Origin: Roseococcus sp.
Lineage (GTDB): Bacteria > Pseudomonadota > Alphaproteobacteria > Acetobacterales > Acetobacteraceae
DNA length: 35,821 nt
Direction: 5' to 3'
Assembly (NCBI RefSeq): GCF_019747315.1
Contig: NZ_JAIEQY010000020.1
Span: forward strand, 1-35,821
Made by a program: the position numbers and the translations under genes. The notes beneath the pieces are model-generated. The model did no database searches. It was not told the origin of the DNA and saw nothing but the letters and a program-made list of their open reading frames with translations. Positions 7,343 to 15,988 of this stretch are shown piece by piece. Each line of letters starts with the position of its first letter. The stretch's first letter is position 1.

Positions 7343-8659
7343 ATGTTGAATCGCCGCTATTTTTTGCTGGGCAGCGGGGCTGTTCTCGCGGGCTGTGCGG
7401 CGCAGACGGAGCCGCTTGTCGTCACGGACGGCCCGCCTCAGCTCGTCGCGCAGACGCGGCCAGATCCAGGGCTCGAAGCGGTGCTGCCGGTCCGCGCCGG
7501 CGAGAACCCCTACGAGCCCCTCGCCGACGCCTTGCGGACCCCCTTGCGTGCCCAGCCGCGCGGCACGGAGCCGCGCGCCCTCATCCTGATGCTGGGCGAC
7601 AGCCACACCGCCGGCCCCGTCCTGGTGGGGCATCTGCGCGAATTGATGCAGGCCCGCTTCGGTGCGGCCGGCCCCGGCCGCCTGCCGCCCGGCCGCGCCC
7701 AGCGCCCGATCAACGCCAACCAGGTCGCCGAGGCCGGCCAGAGCGGCGAATGGGTGGCGCGCAGCGCGCTCCGCGCCGGCAACCCCGGCCCCTTCGGCCT
7801 GACCGGCTTCCGCCTGACCGGCGAGCGTGCCGGCGACATCATCACCCTGCGTTCCACCGAAACAGCCGGGTTTGACCGCGTCCATCTGGCCCTCATGGCG
7901 GGCCCGCAATCCGGCAGCTTCCGCCTGCGCGTGGATGGGCTGACCATCGGCCCCGTCACCCTCCGCCATGACCAGCCGGAATTCCGCCCCGTCACCCTCA
8001 ATGCGCCGCGTGGCAGCCGGGAGGTCGCGCTGGAGCTGGTGGGCGATGGGCCGGTGGAGCTGCTCGGTTGGGGGCTCGATCGCCGCGGCCGCGGCGTGCT
8101 GGTGGAGGGCTTCGGCATCAATGGCGCCACCCTCGCCTCGCTCGACAATCGCGACCCGCTGATCCTGGCGCGGGAATTGACCAATACGCCGCCGGCGCTG
8201 GTGATCCTGGCCTTTGGGACCAATGAGGCGGTGGATGCCGATTTCGACGAGGCGGCCTATGCGGCGCAGCTGACGCGGCAGATCCAGCGGCTGCGCCAGA
8301 CCCTGCCGCGCAGCGGCATCCTGGTGATGGCCGTGCCCGATGCGGGCCGCCCGGTTCGCCCGCCGCGCCGCGGACGGCCGCCGCAGGGTTGCGCCGCCAT
8401 CTCGCCCCTGCCGGCCCTGACGCGGGTGCGCGCGGCGCAGCGCAGCGTGGCCCAGGCGCAGCGCGTCGGCTTCTTCGACTGGAGCGCCGAGGTGACGCGC
8501 AGCCCATGCCGCCTGCCCGAGATGGCGCGCGGCGCGGCGCCGCTGATGCGCCCCGACCTCGTGCATTTCACGCCCGATGGCTATCGCCTGACGGCGGAAC
8601 GCCTGCATGCCCATCTGCTGCGCGGCATGGGCCTCGGCACACGCCTGGCCAGCACCTGA
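7343..8659 (+). CDS. SGNH-hydrolase lipoprotein
   Basis: A 438-residue protein starting at ATG 7343, where a lipoprotein signal begins (MLNRRYFLLGSGAVLAGCAA; lipobox LAGC with lipidated C18). The frame is open upstream to 7247, but that stretch overlaps the divergent gene and lacks an export signal. SGNH motifs are LGDSHTAG (S87), FGTNEA, and DLVHFTPDGY near the C-terminus (D405, H408). The long insert between blocks I and III may be a carbohydrate-binding or jelly-roll-like section. It would be anchored at the outer face of a membrane. The next gene (MBOAT) starts directly after its stop codon, so the two probably act together in surface-glycan acylation. No good Shine-Dalgarno precedes the start. 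Confidence 0.85.
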   Translation: MLNRRYFLLGSGAVLAGCAAQTEPLVVTDGPPQLVAQTRPDPGLEAVLPVRAGENPYEPLADALRTPLRAQPRGTEPRALILMLGDSHTAGPVLVGHLRELMQARFGAAGPGRLPPGRAQRPINANQVAEAGQSGEWVARSALRAGNPGPFGLTGFRLTGERAGDIITLRSTETAGFDRVHLALMAGPQSGSFRLRVDGLTIGPVTLRHDQPEFRPVTLNAPRGSREVALELVGDGPVELLGWGLDRRGRGVLVEGFGINGATLASLDNRDPLILARELTNTPPALVILAFGTNEAVDADFDEAAYAAQLTRQIQRLRQTLPRSGILVMAVPDAGRPVRPPRRGRPPQGCAAISPLPALTRVRAAQRSVAQAQRVGFFDWSAEVTRSPCRLPEMARGAAPLMRPDLVHFTPDGYRLTAERLHAHLLRGMGLGTRLAST

Positions 8660-10048
8660 ATGCTCTTTCCCACCGGCATCTTCGCGATCTTCTTCGCCGT
8701 GGTCTTCCTGGGCCATTGGTCGCTGGTCCGCTTCCGGCCGGAATTGCATCGCGGCTTTTTGCTGGCCGCCAACCTGGCCTTCTACGCCTTCTGGAGCGTG
8801 GAGCTGTGCGCCGCGCTGCTGCTGGTGGGGCTTTGGGCCTGGGGGATCGGACTGCTGGCGGGGCGGGGGCGGTCGCGCCCCTGGCTGTGGCTGGGCGTCG
8901 CCGGCACGCTCGCCTGGCTCTTCTGGTTCAAATACGCGAATTTCTTCCTGCAGGAGGTGGTGGCGCGGCTGGATTGGCTGGGCATCGGCCCCATCCCGCT
9001 GCTCGACATCGTGCTGCCGGTGGGCGTGTCCTTCTACGTCTTCCAGGCCATCTCCTACATGGTGGATGCGCATGAAGGCACGGCGGAGCCCGAGCCGAGC
9101 CCGCTGAACGTGCTGGTCTACCTCACCTTCTTCCCGCATCTGGCGGCGGGGCCCATCGTGCGCGCCGCGCATTTCCTGCCGCAGCTGCACACCCCGCCCG
9201 ACCGCTTCCGCATCCCGGTGGTGATGGCCGGCATCCTCATCCTGGGTGGCTTGTTCAAGAAGATGGTGATCGCGAGCGAACTCGCGACCGGCATCGTGGA
9301 CCCGGTGTTTCGTGACCCTTCGGCGCATGGCGCGCTCGACATCTGGCTCGCCACCTATGGCTATACCATCCAGATCTTCTGCGATTTCTCGGCCTATTCG
9401 GACATGGCGATCGGCTTTGCCGCGCTGCTCGGCTATCATTTCCCGAAGAATTTCGACCAGCCCTTCCGCGCCCTCTCCCTCTCGGAGTTCTGGCGGCGCT
9501 GGCACATCTCGCTGTCCTTCTGGCTGCGGGATTATGTCTATATCCGCTGCTTCGGCGGCAATCGGCGGAATGTTGGCCTGGCGCTCATGGGAACGATGGT
9601 GCTGGGCGGCATCTGGCATGGCGCCGCCTGGACCTTCGTGCTCTGGGGCCTGGTGCATGGGCTGGCGCTCTGGATCGAGCGGCTGCTGGGCGGGCAGGAG
9701 CGACCGGCCGGGCGGATCGCACGCTGGCTGCGCTGGGCCATCACCTTCCACATCGTCGTCTTCGCCTTCGTGCTGTTCCGCGCGCATGACCTGGAGGGCT
9801 TCGGCGCCATGATGGCCGGCCTCTTTGCCTTCGACGCGCCGAATGAGAGCGTGACCTGGCGCCTCCTCGCGCTGGCTTTGCTGGGGCTTTCCTTCCATTT
9901 CTGGCCAGCCGACCTGCGTGAGCGGATCGAGGCCGCGCTGCGCCGCCTGCCGCCATTGCTGCTGGGGGCGCTGGCGGGCGCCGCGCTGCTGCTGATCCTG
10001 CAGGCTGGCCCCGAGGGCGTGGCGCCCTTCATCTATTTCCAGTTCTGA
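8660..10048 (+). CDS. MBOAT-family O-acyltransferase (AlgI/DltB type)
   Basis: A 462-residue polytopic inner-membrane protein. The AlgI-like core is clear: LPVGVSFYVFQAISYMVDAHEG, YLTFFPHLAAGPI, the FSAYSDMAIG segment, and GGIWHGAAWTF with the presumed catalytic H320, followed by a second conserved histidine in GLVHGL (H333). AlgI-type proteins pass acyl groups from a cytoplasmic donor across the membrane to partner SGNH-fold transferases that modify extracellular polysaccharides. It begins at the base after the upstream SGNH stop, and a small membrane protein follows 10 bases later. The target glycan is unknown; no glycan synthesis genes are visible nearby. Confidence 0.92.
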   Translation: MLFPTGIFAIFFAVVFLGHWSLVRFRPELHRGFLLAANLAFYAFWSVELCAALLLVGLWAWGIGLLAGRGRSRPWLWLGVAGTLAWLFWFKYANFFLQEVVARLDWLGIGPIPLLDIVLPVGVSFYVFQAISYMVDAHEGTAEPEPSPLNVLVYLTFFPHLAAGPIVRAAHFLPQLHTPPDRFRIPVVMAGILILGGLFKKMVIASELATGIVDPVFRDPSAHGALDIWLATYGYTIQIFCDFSAYSDMAIGFAALLGYHFPKNFDQPFRALSLSEFWRRWHISLSFWLRDYVYIRCFGGNRRNVGLALMGTMVLGGIWHGAAWTFVLWGLVHGLALWIERLLGGQERPAGRIARWLRWAITFHIVVFAFVLFRAHDLEGFGAMMAGLFAFDAPNESVTWRLLALALLGLSFHFWPADLRERIEAALRRLPPLLLGALAGAALLLILQAGPEGVAPFIYFQF

Positions 10049-10058
10049 GGAGGCCCGG

Positions 10059-10355
10059 ATGCAGCAGCCCTGGATGCCGGATGCCCCGCCACCCCGCCCT
10101 GGCGTACCGGATGATTTTTCCCACGCGACCGCAGTGTTGCCGCTCGGCCGCGTGCTGCTGGTGCTGGGACTGGTCTGGCTGCTGCTGCTGATGGGGCGCT
10201 CCGAGGCGATCCTCGACGCGGCCTATGGGCTGCCCCTCCTACCCGGCACCGAGGCGCTGATCGTCCTGGCCGAGGCCTGGAATGACGCCATGGCGGCGCT
10301 CGGCCTGCCCGGCGCGATGCGGGCGCTGCGCGCTACCCTCGCCTGGGGGCGCTGA
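10059..10355 (+). CDS. Small single-pass membrane protein of the acylation operon
   Basis: A 98-residue protein. A proline-rich N-terminus (residues 1-18) is followed by one strong membrane helix (LLVLGLVWLLLLMG, about 31-45) and a hydrophobic C-terminal part. I do not recognise the family. It lies 10 bases after the MBOAT gene, with GAGG (10047-10053 region) as ribosome site, so it probably belongs to the same transcript and may assist the acyltransferase or dock an SGNH partner. It ends 3 bases from the convergent SGNH gene. Confidence 0.65.
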   Translation: MQQPWMPDAPPPRPGVPDDFSHATAVLPLGRVLLVLGLVWLLLLMGRSEAILDAAYGLPLLPGTEALIVLAEAWNDAMAALGLPGAMRALRATLAWGR

Positions 10356-10358
10356 GGC

Positions 10359-10982
10359 TCAGCGCGTCACACGGACCGGCTGGACCGCGGCGATGCGCGT
10401 CCGGTCCAGCCATTCCGCAAGGCCACCCCACCAGGCCTGGTAGCCAACCCCGGTCGGGTGAATGCCGTCATGCGAGGGATAGGTGCAGCGCGCAAGGCGA
10501 CCATTATGGATGGCGGGCAGGTCGCGCAGCCTTTCGCTGGCGCGGCGCAGATGCCGGGTGAGCGCGGCGTCCAGCGCCAGGCTGCCACGTTCCAGCCCCG
10601 CATCCTGGAAGCAGCCGGGCGTGGCCCAGATGGCCTGCTCCGCCTCCCAATTCTCCATCACGGCGGCGATGCGCAGCGGGTAGGCCTCGGCATCGGCCTG
10701 GGTCATCCCGCGAAGGTCATTGGTGCCGAAGACCAGGAGCAGCCGCCGGGCGCAGCGCGGTTCCTGCTGGCGCAGCCAGGCGATGCCCGCCCCCTGCTGC
10801 GCGATCACGGTGAAGCCGAGGGCACGGGCATGCGGGGCGAGGCCCAGGGCCAGGCTGTCCCCCAGCAGGATATCGGGGCAAGCGGGGTTGGGGGCGGCAT
10901 TCTGGGCCTTCGCGGAATGCGGGGCGAGGGCGATACAAGCCAGGAGGGCGGCGAGCTGCCAGCGATGGCGCGGCTTGGGCAT
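10359..10982 (-). CDS. Third SGNH-type hydrolase, exported
   Basis: A 207-residue protein starting at ATG 10982, preceded by AAGGAG on the minus strand; this start gives a signal peptide (about residues 1-26, ending SAKAQ). SGNH blocks: LLGDSLALG (S43), VFGTNDLRG, and [11 protein letters not shown] (Asp/His of block V). It is short and lacks the extra domains of the two neighbours. It is convergent with the MBOAT operon, 3 bases from the small membrane protein. Its place suggests a role in the same glycan acylation system, for example as an esterase, but it could equally be an independent GDSL esterase. Confidence 0.8.
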   Translation of the reverse strand: MPKPRHRWQLAALLACIALAPHSAKAQNAAPNPACPDILLGDSLALGLAPHARALGFTVIAQQGAGIAWLRQQEPRCARRLLLVFGTNDLRGMTQADAEAYPLRIAAVMENWEAEQAIWATPGCFQDAGLERGSLALDAALTRHLRRASERLRDLPAIHNGRLARCTYPSHDGIHPTGVGYQAWWGGLAEWLDRTRIAAVQPVRVTR

Positions 10983-11093
10983 GGGACTCCTTCCTGGGGC
11001 CGGCGGGCGAGGTGCCATGCCCCGGATGAATGGGCGGTTAAGCGGGAACGCCTGAAGCTTTCATGCGAAACATGGTTGACGCGGCACGTGCTT

Positions 11094-11111
11094 ACCGGCT
11101 TCCCTGCCGGT
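11094..11111. promoter_or_regulatory. Perfect 6-bp inverted repeat upstream of ihfA
   Basis: ACCGGC (11094-11099), six bases, GCCGGT (11106-11111), in the divergent region 40 bases before ihfA. It could be an operator or a small mRNA hairpin. No T-tract follows. Confidence 0.35.
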
Positions 11112-11150
11112 TCAGACACTTGCGGGACGAGCTCGCTCCATGGAGACGCG

Positions 11151-11465
11151 ATGATGGAAACGCTGACGCGGTCCGGCCTGGCTGAGGCGATCTATGCGGA
11201 GGTCGGACTCTCCCGCAATGAATCCGCAGCCCTGCTGGAAGCGGTTCTGGAGCGGCTGGCCAGCGTGCTGGAGACGGGAGAATCCGTGAAGATTTCGGGA
11301 TTCGGTACCTTTCTTGTTCGCCAGAAGGGCCAGCGCGTGGGGCGCAACCCGAAGACCGGCGTGGAAGTGCCCATCCTGCCGCGCCGCGTGCTGACCTTTC
11401 GGCCAAGCCAGGTGCTGAAGGCGCGGATCAATGGCAGGGTGCCTGCCGCGGGCGGCAAGGCATGA
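11151..11465 (+). CDS. ihfA: Integration host factor, alpha subunit
   Basis: A 104-residue HU/IHF-fold protein ([20 protein letters not shown], then [11 protein letters not shown], the DNA-binding arm with GRNPKTG, and [12 protein letters not shown]). IHF alpha pairs with IHF beta to bend DNA at specific sites and supports transcription, replication and recombination. ATG 11151 and ATG 11154 are both possible; GGAG at 11142-11145 gives spacings of 5 and 8 bases, so the second may be used. The frame is open far upstream but that is not coding. The stop overlaps the MerR start (ATGA, 11462-11465). The plsX-fabH genes that usually precede this pair in alphaproteobacteria are absent; an SGNH gene lies upstream instead. 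Confidence 0.93.
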   Translation: MMETLTRSGLAEAIYAEVGLSRNESAALLEAVLERLASVLETGESVKISGFGTFLVRQKGQRVGRNPKTGVEVPILPRRVLTFRPSQVLKARINGRVPAAGGKA

Positions 11466-11836
11466 CGATGGACGTTGATCTAGAGGATCGCCCCCGGCCG
11501 CGCAAATCGGCCCAGGCCTTCCGCACCATCAGCGAGGCGGCGGAGCAGCTGAACGTGCCGCAGCACGTGCTGCGCTTCTGGGAGACGAAGTTCCCGCAGC
11601 TCAAGCCCCTCAAGCGCGGCGGCGGGCGGCGCTATTACCGGCCCGAGGATCTGGCCCTGCTCAAGCGCATCGCGGATCTGCTCTATACGCAGGGCTATAC
11701 GATTAAGGGCGTGCAGCGCCTTCTGGGCGAGGGCGAGCCGGAATTGCCTCTGGGCGAGCCGGCCGAGGAAGATGGCGCGCTGGCCGAGGTGCTGGCCGAG
11801 CTGGATGCCATCGCGATCGCGCTGCGGCGACTCTAG
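11462..11836 (+). CDS. MerR-family transcriptional regulator (ihfA-linked)
   Basis: A 124-residue protein. The winged helix-turn-helix covers [22 protein letters not shown] (about 20-41), and [15 protein letters not shown] forms the wing and following helix (about 58-72). No metal-binding cysteines are present, so it is not a metal sensor of the classical MerR type. The pairing ihfA-merR with a four-base overlap is a recurring alphaproteobacterial arrangement. The target is unknown. The acidic tail (about 84-124) may mediate dimerisation. Confidence 0.9.
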   Translation: MTMDVDLEDRPRPRKSAQAFRTISEAAEQLNVPQHVLRFWETKFPQLKPLKRGGGRRYYRPEDLALLKRIADLLYTQGYTIKGVQRLLGEGEPELPLGEPAEEDGALAEVLAELDAIAIALRRL

Positions 11837-11862
11837 CTTTCTGGTTCACGCATGTGCCGATT

Positions 11863-11884
11863 CGCCTTGCGAAGCGGCAAGGCG
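11863..11884. terminator. Hairpin between convergent merR and histidine kinase genes
   Basis: A perfect 8-bp stem, CGCCTTGC (11863-11870) and GCAAGGCG (11877-11884), with a 6-base loop. It lies between two convergent genes. Neither strand has a T-tract after the stem, so if it terminates transcription it is not a textbook intrinsic terminator. Confidence 0.4.
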
Positions 11885-11908
11885 TGGACATGCTTGAGCG
11901 CCGCGCTT

Positions 11909-13981
11909 TCAGCGCCCCTTCTGGTCGCGCTCCTGCTTGGCCCTTGCCTCGTTCCGCGGCTGCGGGAAGGCGGCGATGCTGCGATCGGCCAGGCCAGGCA
12001 GCACATCGAGGATGCGGCGCCAGGCGGCCGGGTCGGCGCTCTGGCAGGCGGCTTCCAGCGCGCGTGCGGCGTCCCGCAGGGCGATGGCGCCGAAGGTGGC
12101 GGCGGCGGCCTTCAGGCTGTGCGCCTCGTCTTCGATCCGGTGCGGGTCGGTCAGGGAATGCATGCGGCGCACCCGCTCCTTCGTCTCGGCGGTGAAGACG
12201 CTGATCAGGCGGGGCAGGCGCCCGGGCCCGACGGCGGCGCGCAGCTCCTCCAGCGTCTCGCGGTCGAGCAGGGGGGCAGTGGCGCCGGGCTCGGCCTCGG
12301 GCACGGGGACGCGCGGGCGGCGGGGGCGGGCATCGAGCACGCGCTGGACGGCGGCCAGCAATTCCGCCTTGCCGAGCGGCTTGGGCAGGTGGCCATCCAT
12401 GCCGGCCGCGGTACAGCGCTCGGAATCGCCCGGCATCACGCTGGCGGTCATGGCGATGATCGGCACGCGGCCGCGCGCGCCGGGCACGGCGCGGATGGCG
12501 CGCGTCGCCGCATAGCCATCCATCAGCGGCATGCGGATATCCATCAGGATCAGGTCGTAATCCGAGGATTCGGCGGCGGCGGCTGCTTCCGCCCCATCAC
12601 GTGCCAATTCCACCGTGTAGCCCGCCTTGCGCAGGATGGCGGCGGCGACCAGCTGGTTGGCCTTGCCATCCTCGGCCAGCAGGATGCGGCCATGCGCGCC
12701 GGCCAGCGGCTGCACCAGCACGGGCTGCGGCGCGATACGGGGCGGCGGCGTTCCGGATTCGGGCACATGGGCCAGCGGCAGGTCGAAGAAGAAGGTGCTG
12801 CCACGACCGGGCGTGCTGTCCACCGCGATCTGCCCGCCCATCAGGGCCACCAGGCGCTTGCAGATGGCGAGGCCAAGGCCCGAGCCAATCTGCTCGCCAT
12901 CCGGATCGGCCTGGGCGAAGCGGGTGAAGAGGCTCTGGCGCAGCTTGGGCGGGATGCCGATGCCGGTATCGGTCACGGCAAAGCCCACATGGCCATCGGG
13001 CAGGGCGGCGATCCGCAGCTCCACGCTGCCGCGATGGGTGAACTTCACGGCATTGTCGGAGAGGTTGATCAGCACCTGGCGGATGCGGCTGGGGTCGCCG
13101 ATCAACTGGCCGGGCAGCAGATGATCCAGGCTGGCGGAGAGCTCGATGCCCTTCTCGGCGGCGGCCGGGGCCAGCAGGTCCAGTACGTCCTTGACGATGT
13201 CGGCGAGCGAGAAGGGGTCGGCATGAATGCCGAGCTTACCGGCCTCGATGCGGCTGAGATCCAGCAATTCATTGACGGTGTGCAGCAGGGTGGCGCCGCA
13301 GCGCTGCGCCGTCTCGGCATAGGCGCGCTGCTCGGCATCCAGCGCCGTGTCCAGCAGGAGGGCGAGGGTGCCCATTACGCCATGCAGCGGCGTGCGCACC
13401 TCATGCGACATGAAGGCGAGGAAGTCGCTTTTTTCCTTGTTCGCGCGCTCGGCCGCGCGGCGTGCCTTCAGGGCCTCGCGCTCGGCGCGCTTGCGGGCGG
13501 TGACGTCGTGCTGGATGCCGATATAGGCGACCAGCTGGCCGGCCTCATCCAGGACCGGGGCCATCCGCAGCTCATTGACGAAGCGGCGACCGTCACGGCG
13601 ATGATTGGTGAATTCCAGCGTGATGGGCTTGCCGGCGGCGATGGCCAGGCGCAGCGCACGGATGGATTCTTTCTCGGTGCCGCGACCCTGCAGGAAGCGG
13701 CAGTTCCGGCCCAGAACCTCCTCCGGCGGATAGCCGGTGAGCTGGGTGAAGGCGGGATTGATGAAGACGAGCGGGCAATCGGGCAGCGACGGATCGGCCA
13801 CGGTGATGCCGGTGGGCGCCGACGCGATGGCGAGCGCCAGCACGCCGTTCAGCCCGGCGGCGGAGACCGCGCCATCGCCGCCTTCCAGATAGGCATTGCC
13901 CCCCACATCGCGGATGATACGCGGTGTTTCGGCGGGCGGTGCCCTACTCGTCATAGGTGAGGAGAGTTTCGACGGGGACAT
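11909..13981 (-). CDS. LOV-domain blue-light hybrid histidine kinase (LOV-HisKA-HATPase-REC-HPt)
   Basis: A 690-residue soluble protein with no membrane segments. Residues about 50-162 form a LOV domain: GRNCRFLQ carries the photo-reactive Cys94, and N126, N136 and Q157 sit at the flavin-contact positions (TNHRRDG, FVNEL, GIQHDVT). HisKA has [10 protein letters not shown] with H193. HATPase boxes are NLSDNAVKF (306-314), DTGIG (338-342) and GSGLGLAI (366-373). A receiver domain (about 430-550) has D481 in LMDIRMP, and an HPt domain has H621 in EAHSLKAAA. Light should form a flavin-Cys adduct and change kinase activity, with phosphate passing H193-D481-H621 to an unseen regulator. The start at 13981 has GGAAG 7 bases upstream; ATG 13954 has no ribosome site. 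It overlaps apt by 38 bases. Confidence 0.92.
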   Translation of the reverse strand: MSPSKLSSPMTSRAPPAETPRIIRDVGGNAYLEGGDGAVSAAGLNGVLALAIASAPTGITVADPSLPDCPLVFINPAFTQLTGYPPEEVLGRNCRFLQGRGTEKESIRALRLAIAAGKPITLEFTNHRRDGRRFVNELRMAPVLDEAGQLVAYIGIQHDVTARKRAEREALKARRAAERANKEKSDFLAFMSHEVRTPLHGVMGTLALLLDTALDAEQRAYAETAQRCGATLLHTVNELLDLSRIEAGKLGIHADPFSLADIVKDVLDLLAPAAAEKGIELSASLDHLLPGQLIGDPSRIRQVLINLSDNAVKFTHRGSVELRIAALPDGHVGFAVTDTGIGIPPKLRQSLFTRFAQADPDGEQIGSGLGLAICKRLVALMGGQIAVDSTPGRGSTFFFDLPLAHVPESGTPPPRIAPQPVLVQPLAGAHGRILLAEDGKANQLVAAAILRKAGYTVELARDGAEAAAAAESSDYDLILMDIRMPLMDGYAATRAIRAVPGARGRVPIIAMTASVMPGDSERCTAAGMDGHLPKPLGKAELLAAVQRVLDARPRRPRVPVPEAEPGATAPLLDRETLEELRAAVGPGRLPRLISVFTAETKERVRRMHSLTDPHRIEDEAHSLKAAAATFGAIALRDAARALEAACQSADPAAWRRILDVLPGLADRSIAAFPQPRNEARAKQERDQKGR

Positions 13982-14468
13982 CGAGGCGCTTCCTTCCGCC
14001 CAGAAAACTGAGCTCGATCATGGTGGCCACGGCGGGCACGACGGCCCCTGCCTGGCGCAGCAACCCAAGGCCGGCCAGCATGGTGCCGCCCGTGGCCAGC
14101 AGGTCATCGAGCAGAACGACTCGCTGGCCCGGATGTACCGCGTCAGCCTGCATTTCGATCCGGTCCGTGCCGTATTCCAGCGCGTAGTCGAGGCCGACCG
14201 TGGCGCCCGGCAGCTTGCGCGGCTTGCGCAGCATGATGAAGCCGAGGCCGAGTTCGAGCGCGAGCGGCGCCGCGAGCAGGAAGCCGCGGCTTTCAATGCC
14301 GGCGAGAAGCTGCGGCTGATAGGGTGTGATCCGCGCTGCCATCGCCGCCATGGCGGCCTTCCAGGCCGGCCCGTGGCGAAGCAGCGTCGAGATGTCGTAG
14401 AACAGGATCCCCGGTTTCGGAAAATCGGGAATGCCACGAATGTGGCTCTTGAGTTCGTTGTCCGTCAC
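13944..14468 (-). CDS. apt: Adenine phosphoribosyltransferase
   Basis: A 174-residue enzyme that salvages adenine by joining it to PRPP, giving AMP and pyrophosphate in the cytoplasm. It shows [16 protein letters not shown] at the N-terminus, [13 protein letters not shown], and the PRPP loop [13 protein letters not shown]. Length is normal for Apt. The start is GTG at 14468 with GAAGAG 5 bases upstream on the minus strand. The kinase gene downstream begins inside its 3' end, so the two are probably co-transcribed although their functions look unrelated. Confidence 0.95.
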   Translation of the reverse strand: MTDNELKSHIRGIPDFPKPGILFYDISTLLRHGPAWKAAMAAMAARITPYQPQLLAGIESRGFLLAAPLALELGLGFIMLRKPRKLPGATVGLDYALEYGTDRIEMQADAVHPGQRVVLLDDLLATGGTMLAGLGLLRQAGAVVPAVATMIELSFLGGRKRLDVPVETLLTYDE

Positions 14469-14547
14469 GGGTCTCTTCGCTGCGGCAGGCCAGTGGGCGC
14501 TGGTGGGTTGGGGCGGAAGGTTGGCCCTTCGACCCGCCCTCTTGCGC

Positions 14548-14577
14548 TTGAAGCCTAGCCCGAAGCGGCAATATTTA
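14548..14577 (+). promoter_or_regulatory. Candidate promoter upstream of the DUF2842 gene
   Basis: TTGAAG (14548-14553), an 18-base spacer and TATTTA (14572-14577), in the divergent region between apt and the DUF2842 gene, in a locally AT-rich patch. Sequence resemblance only. Confidence 0.25.
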
Positions 14578-14632
14578 GCAAGCTATTCACCCGACCCTGG
14601 GTGCAAGCAACAAAGGAGGCCATGTCGCCACT

Positions 14633-14827
14633 ATGTCACGAGGCAAGCTTGCGTTCCTGATCGGCGTGGTCGGATTTATCGTTTATATCGCTGTTGTGGT
14701 GGCTCTTGGCGATTTTGTTGTCCAACGCCACTGGGCGATACAGTTGGTGTACTATGTATTCTGCGGGATCATATGGGTAATACCAGCGAAACGATTGATC
14801 GAATGGGCTGCGCGCGCCCAGCCCTGA
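14633..14827 (+). CDS. DUF2842-like small membrane protein
   Basis: A 64-residue protein with two membrane helices (about 7-26 and 34-52) and the closing pattern YYVFCGIIWVIPAKRLIEW. That pattern matches what I recall of the DUF2842 family of short alphaproteobacterial inner-membrane proteins, whose function is not known. The start ATG 14633 lies 13 bases after a strong GGAGG (14615-14619), longer than ideal. A different-frame ATG at 14622 opens a 12-codon frame that overlaps this start. An intrinsic terminator follows at 14904. Confidence 0.72.
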   Translation: MSRGKLAFLIGVVGFIVYIAVVVALGDFVVQRHWAIQLVYYVFCGIIWVIPAKRLIEWAARAQP

Positions 14828-14903
14828 GGGAAGGGCATGGTGTTTCCATGAAGACTGGTTAACGCCATTGCTTGCCCGTGGCGCGCGGGATTGTTGGCCG
14901 GGC

Positions 14904-14930
14904 AGGGCCGGGGCAAAGCCCGGCCCTTTC
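14904..14930 (+). terminator. Intrinsic terminator downstream of the DUF2842 gene
   Basis: A 9-bp stem (14904-14912 with 14919-14927; core GGGCCGGG/CCCGGCCC), a 6-base loop gcaaag, and a short T-rich end (tttc, tgctt). It fits a rho-independent terminator for plus-strand transcription 77 bases after the stop. Confidence 0.7.
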
Positions 14931-14938
14931 TGCTTGCA

Positions 14939-14968
14939 AAGGGCGGACCCTCCGGGCCCGCCGCCCTT
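14939..14968 (-). terminator. Hairpin at the 3' end of a minus-strand Bug gene
   Basis: A perfect 8-bp stem (14939-14946 AAGGGCGG with 14961-14968 CCGCCCTT) around a 14-base loop, followed on the minus strand by tgc. It touches the stop codon of the Bug gene. The T-run is short, so termination strength is uncertain. Together with 14904-14930 it gives back-to-back hairpins between convergent genes. Confidence 0.4.
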
Positions 14969-15936
14969 CACATGCTTGCGCCGGAAGCGCGGACCACCGG
15001 TGCCCAGCGGGTCGCTTCAGCCTGGACCCAGGCGGCCAGTCCGGGCTGGGGAATGCTTTCGGCCTGTACGAACGCGATGGATTCCATTCGTTCGCGGATC
15101 GCTGGCTCGGCCAGGATTTCGCGTATGGCGCTGGAGAGGCGTTCGGTGACCGCGGGCGGCAGCCCGGCCGGGGCGGCCAGCATGAACCAGTTGAGGCTCA
15201 CCACATTGGCGAAGCCAGCCTCCCGCGCCGTCGGCACATCCGGCAGGATGGAGGCCCGCTCCGCCGAGGAGACGCAAAGCCCGCGCATGGTGCCGGCGCG
15301 AATCGCCTGCACATTGGCCGCCGCCGTGTCCCAGAGGGAGGTTGTGGTGCCGCTCAGCACCGCCGTCTGCGCCTCCGGCGCGCCACGGAAGGGCGCATGC
15401 AGCAGCTGCGACTGGGTTTCCATGCCAAACAGCACGCCGGTCAGATGCCCCATCGAGCCGATGCCGGAAGAGCCGAAGCTCACCGCATCCGGGCTGCGCT
15501 TGGCCGCCGCCGCGTAATCCGCCAGGTTGCGGATAGGGCTGTCGCCCTTCACGGCGCAGACGATGGGCGCGCCGCCCATCAGCGAGATGTAGGTGAAGCT
15601 GCGTGCCGGGTTGTAAGGCAGGTTTGCCATCATCGCGGGCAGCAGCACCAGCGGGCCGGCCGTGGACATCAGCAGGGTATAGCCATCCGGCCGCTCATTT
15701 GCCGCGGCCCCAACGCCCACCGCGCCGCCGCCGCCGGGCCGGTTATCGATCACGAAGGAATGACCGAGCATCCGCTCCAGCCGCTCCGCCACGGGCCGCA
15801 TCATGAGGTCTGAGGCGCCACCCGGCGTGAAGGGGATGATGATCCGGACCGTCCGGTTGGGCCAGGCAGGTTGGGCCTGCACCAGGGCCGGGGTGGCCAG
15901 AAAGGGGGCGGCAGCAAGCAATTGGCGGCGATTCAT
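14968..15936 (-). CDS. Bug/TctC-family periplasmic solute-binding protein (4 of 5)
   Basis: A 322-residue protein. ATG 15936 is preceded by AAGGAG on the minus strand and begins a signal peptide (MNRRQLLAAAPFLATPALVQ). Family motifs are RTVRIIIPFTPGGASD, IDNRPGGGGAVG and RPDGYTLLM. The stretch open upstream to 16032 overlaps the fnr-type gene and is not coding. It lies 52 bases after that regulator on the same strand, so it may be co-transcribed with it and respond to oxygen, though no FNR box was found in the gap. The ligand is unknown. Confidence 0.93.
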   Translation of the reverse strand: MNRRQLLAAAPFLATPALVQAQPAWPNRTVRIIIPFTPGGASDLMMRPVAERLERMLGHSFVIDNRPGGGGAVGVGAAANERPDGYTLLMSTAGPLVLLPAMMANLPYNPARSFTYISLMGGAPIVCAVKGDSPIRNLADYAAAAKRSPDAVSFGSSGIGSMGHLTGVLFGMETQSQLLHAPFRGAPEAQTAVLSGTTTSLWDTAAANVQAIRAGTMRGLCVSSAERASILPDVPTAREAGFANVVSLNWFMLAAPAGLPPAVTERLSSAIREILAEPAIRERMESIAFVQAESIPQPGLAAWVQAEATRWAPVVRASGASM

Positions 15937-15988
15937 GGGGAACTCCTTCGCGATGACGAAGGAGGCATGCAAGCCGCGGGCCGCGGCA

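Noticed and set aside
7316..9898. An 860-codon open frame on the minus strand
   Set aside because: It is antisense to the SGNH lipoprotein and MBOAT genes, has a histidine/glutamine/arginine-rich composition typical of high-GC shadow frames, and shows no domain.
10458..11150. In-frame extension of ihfA upstream to 10458
   Set aside because: The added stretch is antisense to the SGNH gene; IHF alpha homology begins at 11151-11154.
11852..13960. A 702-codon open frame on the plus strand
   Set aside because: It is antisense to the LOV kinase, whose domains are unmistakable; the composition is that of a shadow frame.
14622..14660. A 12-codon leader frame (MSPLCHEASLRS) right after GGAGG
   Set aside because: Spacing from GGAGG to this ATG is only 2 bases, and nothing else supports translation or attenuation.
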